The position numbers and the translations under genes were made by a program. Shown here piece by piece: positions 1-3,390 of a DNA stretch of 7,113 nt (the first letter of the stretch is position 1; each line of letters opens with the position of its first letter). The stretch is from Mycolicibacterium malmesburyense (lineage in GTDB: Bacteria > Actinomycetota > Actinomycetes > Mycobacteriales > Mycobacteriaceae). Under the pieces are notes generated by a model. It was not told where the DNA came from. It saw only the letters and a list, made by a program, of their open reading frames with translations, and searched no databases. The stretch is taken from the NCBI RefSeq assembly GCF_001050015.1, contig NZ_CVTB01000017.1, positions 1 through 7,113 on the forward strand. The letters run 5' to 3'.

Positions 1-318
1 CAAGCCCGCCTCGATCGCGGCCGCCCTCAGCAGGACGGCCCCGGCAACGCCGTCGGTCGCGCAGACGACGTTCGCACACACGTGAATGCCGTGGCTTCGA
101 TACGTGTACAGCCGCGCCGGCGGTCCGAACATCACGCGATTGCGCGGACCGGGACCCCGGTAGGAATGTGCGGCCGCGTCCGGCCACGGGCCGTCTTCCG
201 GGCCGCCGTAGGCCTCGACCTCCACGATCATCGCGCTCACTCCGCGGGCGGTGAGATCGGCGCCGAGCAGCCGGTGGGCGGCGGTCAACGGATCGACCGC
301 CAACAATTCAGCGCTCAC
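1..318 (-). CDS. mpg: 3-methyladenine (alkyladenine) DNA glycosylase, N-terminal part, cut by window edge
   Basis: Base-excision repair enzyme that removes alkylated purines such as 3-methyladenine by cleaving the N-glycosidic bond. The reverse strand reads 106 codons from a GTG at 318 to the window edge with no stop; the family is about 200 residues, so roughly half is present. The start [19 protein letters not shown] and the core VEVEAYGG are typical of the mycobacterial protein (Rv1688 type). Glu35 in the EAY motif matches the catalytic Glu125 of human AAG, Tyr37 matches Tyr127 and His51 matches His136. The RN-VMFGPP and [12 protein letters not shown] blocks (residues 59-81) are also present. 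His76 stands where human AAG has the intercalating Tyr162. A GAGGA lies about 12 nt before the GTG. The gene is divergent from the ABC exporter operon, with an 82-bp gap. Confidence 0.93.
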   Translation of the reverse strand, partial: MSAELLAVDPLTAAHRLLGADLTARGVSAMIVEVEAYGGPEDGPWPDAAAHSYRGPGPRNRVMFGPPARLYTYRSHGIHVCANVVCATDGVAGAVLLRAAAIEAGL

Positions 319-349
319 GGGCGACCACGTCCTCGGTTCATCGCTGGAG

Positions 350-355
350 ATCCTA
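350..355 (-). promoter_or_regulatory. Candidate -10 box for mpg
   Basis: The reverse strand reads TAGGAT, a good match to the actinobacterial TANNNT -10 element. A transcript starting about 7 nt downstream would have a leader of about 25 nt containing the GAGGA ribosome site. No convincing -35 is seen at the usual distance, which is common in mycobacteria. This is inference from sequence only. Confidence 0.35.
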
Positions 356-364
356 CGGAGGGCC

Positions 365-394
365 TTGACATGCCCACCGGTGCGGAGGATATTT
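365..394 (+). promoter_or_regulatory. Promoter of the ABC exporter/TetR operon
   Basis: A perfect -35 TTGACA lies at 365-370. After a 17-bp spacer, GATATT at 388-393 (or the overlapping AT-rich ATATTT) can serve as -10. Transcription would begin near 400-401, on or just before the ATG at 401, so the mRNA would be leaderless. A GGAGGA at 384-389 could act as a ribosome site 11 nt before the ATG, but only on a transcript starting further upstream. Confidence 0.55.
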
Positions 395-400
395 CACCAT

Positions 401-424
401 ATGATGACTTCATCATCTGATGAA
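401..424. promoter_or_regulatory. Overlapping palindromes at the operon start, candidate TetR operator
   Basis: Two perfect inverted repeats overlap: ATGATGA-CT-TCATCAT at 401-416 and TTCATCA-TC-TGATGAA at 409-424, each with 7-bp arms and a 2-bp spacer. They cover the presumed transcription start and the ATG of the ATPase gene, inside an AT-rich island in otherwise GC-rich DNA. TetR regulators usually bind such palindromes over promoters of their own operon, and a TetR gene closes this operon. Binding itself is inferred. Confidence 0.5.
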
Positions 425-1174
425 TTCTTTCGACGGGCCGCGACGCCCGCCGTCGAGATCGAGAACTTGCGGGTCATCCGCGGTAAACGCCTGGCCCTCG
501 ACGACATCTCGGTGACGATCGCACCGGGCACGATCACCGGCCTGCTCGGGCCGTCCGGGTGCGGCAAGACGACCCTGATGCGCAGCATCGTCGGCACCCA
601 GATCGTCGAATCCGGCACGGTGAGGGTGCTCGGCAGACCGGCCGGCTCGGCGGAACTGCGGCACCGCGTCGGTTACGTCACCCAGGACCCGACCGTCTAC
701 AACGACCTGCGGGTCATCGACAACGTTCGCTACTTCGCCGCTCTGTACGGAACGGGGGCGGACGACGCCGACGACGCCGTGACCGCCGTCGGGCTTGCCG
801 ACCACCGGACCGCGTTGTGCGCCAACCTTTCCGGAGGCCAGCGCACACGCGCGTCACTGGCCTGCGCCCTGGTCTCGCACCCGGACCTGCTCGTGCTCGA
901 TGAACCCACCGTCGGACTCGACCCCGTCCTGCGTGTGGATCTGTGGGAGCAGTTCCACCGACTGGCCGGCCAGGGCGTCACCCTCCTGGTTTCCAGCCAC
1001 GTCATGGACGAAGCCGACCACTGCGGCGACCTGTTGCTCATGCGCGACGGTCGAATCCTCGCCCACACCACGCCCGCGAAGCTACGAGAGGACACCGGAT
1101 GTCAGTCACTGGAGGAAGCGTTCCTGTCCGTCATCACGCACAACACCGGAGCCCCCAGGGCCCAGGCCGGCTGA
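401..1174 (+). CDS. ABC-2 type exporter, ATP-binding subunit
   Basis: Nucleotide-binding subunit of a DrrA/NatA-like exporter; a dimer should hydrolyse ATP to drive the adjacent permease from the cytoplasmic face. In its 257 residues the motifs are complete: Walker A GPSGCGKTT at 50-58, Q-loop Gln95, signature LSGGQ at 143-147, Walker B LLVLDEP at 163-169 with catalytic Glu168, D-loop GLDP at 172-175 and switch His200. The start is ATG 401 (or 404). An in-frame open stretch runs back to 251 but lies in the divergent gap and mpg, and no other start exists before the first strand of the fold at residue 18. The first codons (ACT TCA TCA TCT) are unusually AT-rich because they fall in the palindromes. 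It matches Rv1687c in context and length. The substrate is unknown. Confidence 0.95.
   Translation: MMTSSSDEFFRRAATPAVEIENLRVIRGKRLALDDISVTIAPGTITGLLGPSGCGKTTLMRSIVGTQIVESGTVRVLGRPAGSAELRHRVGYVTQDPTVYNDLRVIDNVRYFAALYGTGADDADDAVTAVGLADHRTALCANLSGGQRTRASLACALVSHPDLLVLDEPTVGLDPVLRVDLWEQFHRLAGQGVTLLVSSHVMDEADHCGDLLLMRDGRILAHTTPAKLREDTGCQSLEEAFLSVITHNTGAPRAQAG
1086..1092 (+). promoter_or_regulatory. Ribosome binding site deciding the permease start
   Basis: GAGAGGA lies 6 nt before the ATG at 1099 while still inside the ATPase gene. It is the best ribosome site available to any permease start in this frame, so it supports a long gene overlap rather than a later start. Confidence 0.6.
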
Positions 1175-1926
1175 GCGCTCAGGCGCACCTGGCCACCACC
1201 GCGCGCATATTGCGGCAGTTGGCGGCCGACCACCGCAGCGTCGCGATGATCTTGCTCGTACCGACCGTGATCATCACGCTGCTGTACTTCATGTTCCAGA
1301 ACGCACCACACCCGCCCGGCGCGCCTTCGCCGTTCAACTCCGCGTGCCTGATCATGCTCGGCGTGTTCCCGCTCCTGGTGATGTTCCTGATCACGTCGAT
1401 AACCATGCAGCGAGAGCGGGTTTCGGGCACGTTGGAGCGGATCATGACCACTCCCCTGCGCAGGTTCGACCTCCTCGCCGCGTACGGCACCGCATTCTCG
1501 ATCGCTGCGGCGGCGCAGGCGACGCTCGCGTGCCTGGTCTCGTACGCGTTCCTCGGACTGCACACCGAGGGCAGCCCGTTGTGGGTGTTTTCGATCGCGA
1601 TCATCAACGCCGTCCTCGGCGTCGGGCTCGGTCTGCTCTGTAGCGCGTTCGCGCGCACGGAGTTTCAAGCCGTGCAATTCATGCCGTTGGTGATGGCCCC
1701 GCAACTCCTGCTGTGCGGGATCATCGTCCCGCGCGACGTGCTGCCGGAGTGGCTGCAATGGATCAGCAACGTGCTGCCCGCAAGCTACGCTCTGGAGGCG
1801 CTGCAACAGGTCGGAGCGTATGCCGAGCCGACGTTCACCGTCGTGCGCGACACCGCGGTGGTCATCGGCTTCGCGATCGTCGCGCTGGGCCTGGCGGCGG
1901 CCACGCTGAGACGAAGGACACCCTGA
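1099..1926 (+). CDS. ABC-2 type exporter, membrane permease subunit
   Basis: Transmembrane partner of the preceding ATPase, expected to work as a 2+2 complex in the cytoplasmic membrane. The 275 residues show about six hydrophobic segments near 48-66, 84-102, 128-152, 161-184, 190-210 and 252-270. The ABC-2 motif ERVSGTLERIMTTPL lies at 106-120 after the second segment, and the amphipathic LPEWLQWISNVLPASYALEAL at 215-235 is typical of the family before the last segment. The start at ATG 1099 gives a 76-nt overlap with the ATPase gene and is supported by the GAGAGGA site. The first 24 residues are hydrophilic, His-rich and encoded within that overlap. Fallback starts are TTG 1210 and ATG 1246, but the latter would remove part of the first membrane segment. 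It corresponds to Rv1686c. The substrate cannot be read from the sequence. Confidence 0.92.
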   Translation: MSVTGGSVPVRHHAQHRSPQGPGRLSAQAHLATTARILRQLAADHRSVAMILLVPTVIITLLYFMFQNAPHPPGAPSPFNSACLIMLGVFPLLVMFLITSITMQRERVSGTLERIMTTPLRRFDLLAAYGTAFSIAAAAQATLACLVSYAFLGLHTEGSPLWVFSIAIINAVLGVGLGLLCSAFARTEFQAVQFMPLVMAPQLLLCGIIVPRDVLPEWLQWISNVLPASYALEALQQVGAYAEPTFTVVRDTAVVIGFAIVALGLAAATLRRRTP

Positions 1927-1931
1927 GCACC

Positions 1932-2546
1932 TTGACCACCAACGCAGAACGCAAGCGTCCGGGGCGGCCCCCCGGACCATCGGATACCCGCGAGCGGATC
2001 CTGTCCAGCGCGCGGGAGTTGTTCGCCCGCAACGGAATCGACAAGACGTCGATCCGCGCCATCGCGGCGGCCGCCGGCGTCGACCCCGCATTGGTCCACC
2101 ACTACTTCGGAACCAAGACCCAGTTGTTCGCCGCTGCGATCCACATCCCGATCGATCCCATGCAGGTCATCGGGCCGCTGCGGCAGGTTCCGGTCGAGGA
2201 GATCGGCCACACATTGCCGAGACTTCTTCTGCCCCTGTGGGAATCCGAATCGGGCAAGAGCTTCATCGCGACGCTGCGCTCGATCATCGCCGGCAACGAC
2301 ACGTCGCTGTTCCGGTTCTTCCTGCAGGAGGTGATCGCGAAGGAAGTCGGCTCGCGCGTCGACAGCCCGCCCGGTAGCGGGCTGGTGCGCGTGCAGTTCG
2401 TCGCCTCGCAGTTGGTGGGCGTGGTGATGGCCCGCTACATCCTCGAACTGGAGCCGTTCAAATCGCTGCCGGTGGAGCAGATCGCTGAAACGATCGGGCC
2501 CAACTTGCAGCGCTACCTCACCGGTGAGCTACCCGGTCTCACCTGA
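1932..2546 (+). CDS. TetR-family transcriptional regulator
   Basis: Probable repressor of its own exporter operon. From TTG 1932 it is 204 residues. A basic N-terminal arm (RKRPGRPPG, 7-15) leads into a TetR helix-turn-helix at about 19-66, with TRERILSSARELFARNG, TSIRAIAAAAGVDPALVHHYF and the K-QLF turn. The ligand domain is alpha-helical and ends in ARYILELEPF and LQRYLTGELP, a form common in actinobacterial TetR proteins. The start is uncertain: TTG 1932 gives a usual N-terminus but is 13 nt from the AAGGA at 1914-1918, while CTG 1923 overlaps the permease stop (CTGA) but is only 4 nt from it. Either way translation is likely coupled to the permease. The length matches Rv1685c. The 3' end overlaps the convergent Trm112-like gene by 18 nt. 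Confidence 0.93.
   Translation: MTTNAERKRPGRPPGPSDTRERILSSARELFARNGIDKTSIRAIAAAAGVDPALVHHYFGTKTQLFAAAIHIPIDPMQVIGPLRQVPVEEIGHTLPRLLLPLWESESGKSFIATLRSIIAGNDTSLFRFFLQEVIAKEVGSRVDSPPGSGLVRVQFVASQLVGVVMARYILELEPFKSLPVEQIAETIGPNLQRYLTGELPGLT
2523..2543. terminator. Hairpin at the shared ends of two convergent genes, possible bidirectional terminator
   Basis: GGTGAG at 2523-2528 pairs with CTCACC at 2538-2543 around a 9-nt loop that holds the stop codon of the Trm112-like gene; the TetR stop follows at once. A 10-bp palindrome TCACCGGTGA (2518-2527) overlaps the left arm and could form a competing fold. There is no T-tract on either side, so intrinsic termination is doubtful. It is the only candidate between the two operons. 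Confidence 0.3.
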
Positions 2547-2747
2547 CGCGCGGTCGAGCATCCGCTGATGTTCGGCGTCGTCGGAGATGTCGACGGCCTC
2601 GTCGACCAGCAGCACCGGTATGCCGTCGTCGATCCGGTACGCCCGGCGGAGCCGCGGGTTGTAGAGGTATTCGTCGCCGACCACCAGCAACGGCCCCCGG
2701 TCCTGCGGGCACACCAGGATGTCGAGGAGTTTCGCGTCGAGGGCCAC
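2529..2747 (-). CDS. Trm112-like (UPF0434-type) small protein
   Basis: A 72-residue protein starting at GTG 2747. Residues 6-20 (KLLDILVCPQDRGPL) and the GIPVLLVDEA block at 42-51 are the hallmark of the Trm112/YcaR family. In eukaryotes and archaea Trm112 is a small activator that stabilises several methyltransferases; the bacterial role is poorly known. The usual CPxC pair is reduced to Cys13 alone (CPQD), and no other Cys is present, so a zinc site is unlikely. The C-terminal DDAEHQRMLDRA is a charged helix. It starts 5 nt after the stop of the secreted protein gene, so the two are probably co-transcribed, and it overlaps the TetR gene end. It corresponds to Rv1684 in context and size. Confidence 0.9.
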   Translation of the reverse strand: MALDAKLLDILVCPQDRGPLLVVGDEYLYNPRLRRAYRIDDGIPVLLVDEAVDISDDAEHQRMLDRASGETG

Positions 2748-2752
2748 GGTGA

Positions 2753-3286
2753 TCAGCCCGCCGGGATGGGCGTGACGGGAATGCCGGCGATGGACCCGCC
2801 GCTGGAGGCGGCCTGCTGCGCGGCGCGCGCCTGCAGCTTGCGCTGGTAGGCAATGGTCTCCTTGAGCGCCTCGACCAGCGGCGTCTGGTGCGGCCGGCGC
2901 GTGAGGGCGTCGGCCAGCGCCGCGGCGTTGGCATTCGACGGGCGGAAGCCGAGCTTGCGCAGCTTGACGGCATCGTCGATCAGCACGGAGACCTGACCGC
3001 CGCCATCGCCCTGCCGGTACTCCTCGTGAATCGTCTGAAGGATCTGGTCCGCGTTCACCTTCGGCGCTTCGTCGGCCTTCTTGCAGTCATCACCCGTGCA
3101 AGGCTTCTTCGGCCCATCGGCCGCAGGCTCGGGCGCTTCGGTCTGCGCCGTGGGATCGGCGGGCTGCGCCATCGCGGTCGGGGCGGCCACGCCGGCCAGC
3201 AGCCCGACGGTCAACGCCCCACCGGCAATGCCGCCCGCGACGAGACGACGCCAGGCGTCGCGATGGATACCGGTTCGCGATGTCAT
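2753..3286 (-). CDS. Secreted protein of unknown function
   Basis: I do not recognise the family. ATG 3286 is preceded by GGAGG with a 4-nt spacer, which favours it over the upstream in-frame ATG at 3337. The 177 residues begin with a signal peptide: basic n-region with Arg13-Arg14, hydrophobic core at about 15-35, and a likely signal peptidase I site after AMA (38-40). There is no lipobox Cys, so it is probably free in the periplasm or exported. A Pro/Ala/Glu-rich linker (41-62) leads to CTGDDC (63-68), which could form a small disulfide loop. The rest (78-160) looks helical and charged, with NADQILQTIHEEYRQ, VSVLIDDAVKLRKLGFRPSN and LVEALKETIAYQRKLQARAAQQ, ending in a Gly/Pro tail. It lies between the hydrolase/ligase gene (104-nt gap) and the Trm112-like gene (5-nt gap). 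Confidence 0.85.
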   Translation of the reverse strand: MTSRTGIHRDAWRRLVAGGIAGGALTVGLLAGVAAPTAMAQPADPTAQTEAPEPAADGPKKPCTGDDCKKADEAPKVNADQILQTIHEEYRQGDGGGQVSVLIDDAVKLRKLGFRPSNANAAALADALTRRPHQTPLVEALKETIAYQRKLQARAAQQAASSGGSIAGIPVTPIPAG

Positions 3287-3342
3287 CCAACCTCCAGCTC
3301 GGTGCGCGGCGGCCCCAACCCCGGCGACACACCGCAAGGCGG

Positions 3343-3348
3343 AGCCTA
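3343..3348 (-). promoter_or_regulatory. Candidate -10 box upstream of the secreted protein gene
   Basis: The reverse strand reads TAGGCT, fitting TANNNT, about 57 nt before the ATG at 3286 and inside the 104-nt gap behind the hydrolase/ligase gene. No good -35 is seen. It could give the secreted protein and Trm112-like genes their own transcript, but one short match in GC-rich DNA is weak evidence. Confidence 0.22.
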
Positions 3349-3370
3349 ACAGCGCTCGGCCCCGGCGGCA

Positions 3371-3383
3371 GGTCGTCGCGACC
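3371..3383 (-). terminator. Small hairpin after the hydrolase/ligase stop codon
   Basis: GGTCG-TCG-CGACC is a perfect 5-bp stem with a 3-nt loop, 7 nt beyond the TAG stop on the transcribed strand. There is no U-tract. It may be a weak terminator or an RNA-stabilising end, but in DNA this GC-rich such repeats also arise by chance. Confidence 0.2.
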
Positions 3384-3390
3384 GGCCCCG

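Noticed and set aside
251..400. Upstream extension of the ATPase reading frame to ATG 251
   Set aside because: It would overlap mpg and the promoter and adds residues with no ABC similarity; ATG 401 starts just before the conserved fold.
82..420. Plus-strand open frame over mpg and the divergent gap
   Set aside because: The minus strand encodes conserved AAG motifs there; the plus frame has no motif and runs through the promoter region.
1102..2091. Minus-strand frame of 329 codons opposite permease and TetR genes
   Set aside because: Arg/Gln/Asp-rich shadow with no domain; the plus strand shows membrane segments and a TetR domain in the same place.
3287..3390. Possible small gene between the hydrolase/ligase and secreted protein genes
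   Set aside because: No start with a ribosome site and coding-like codon pattern was found; only a candidate -10, a small hairpin and the GGAGG site are seen.
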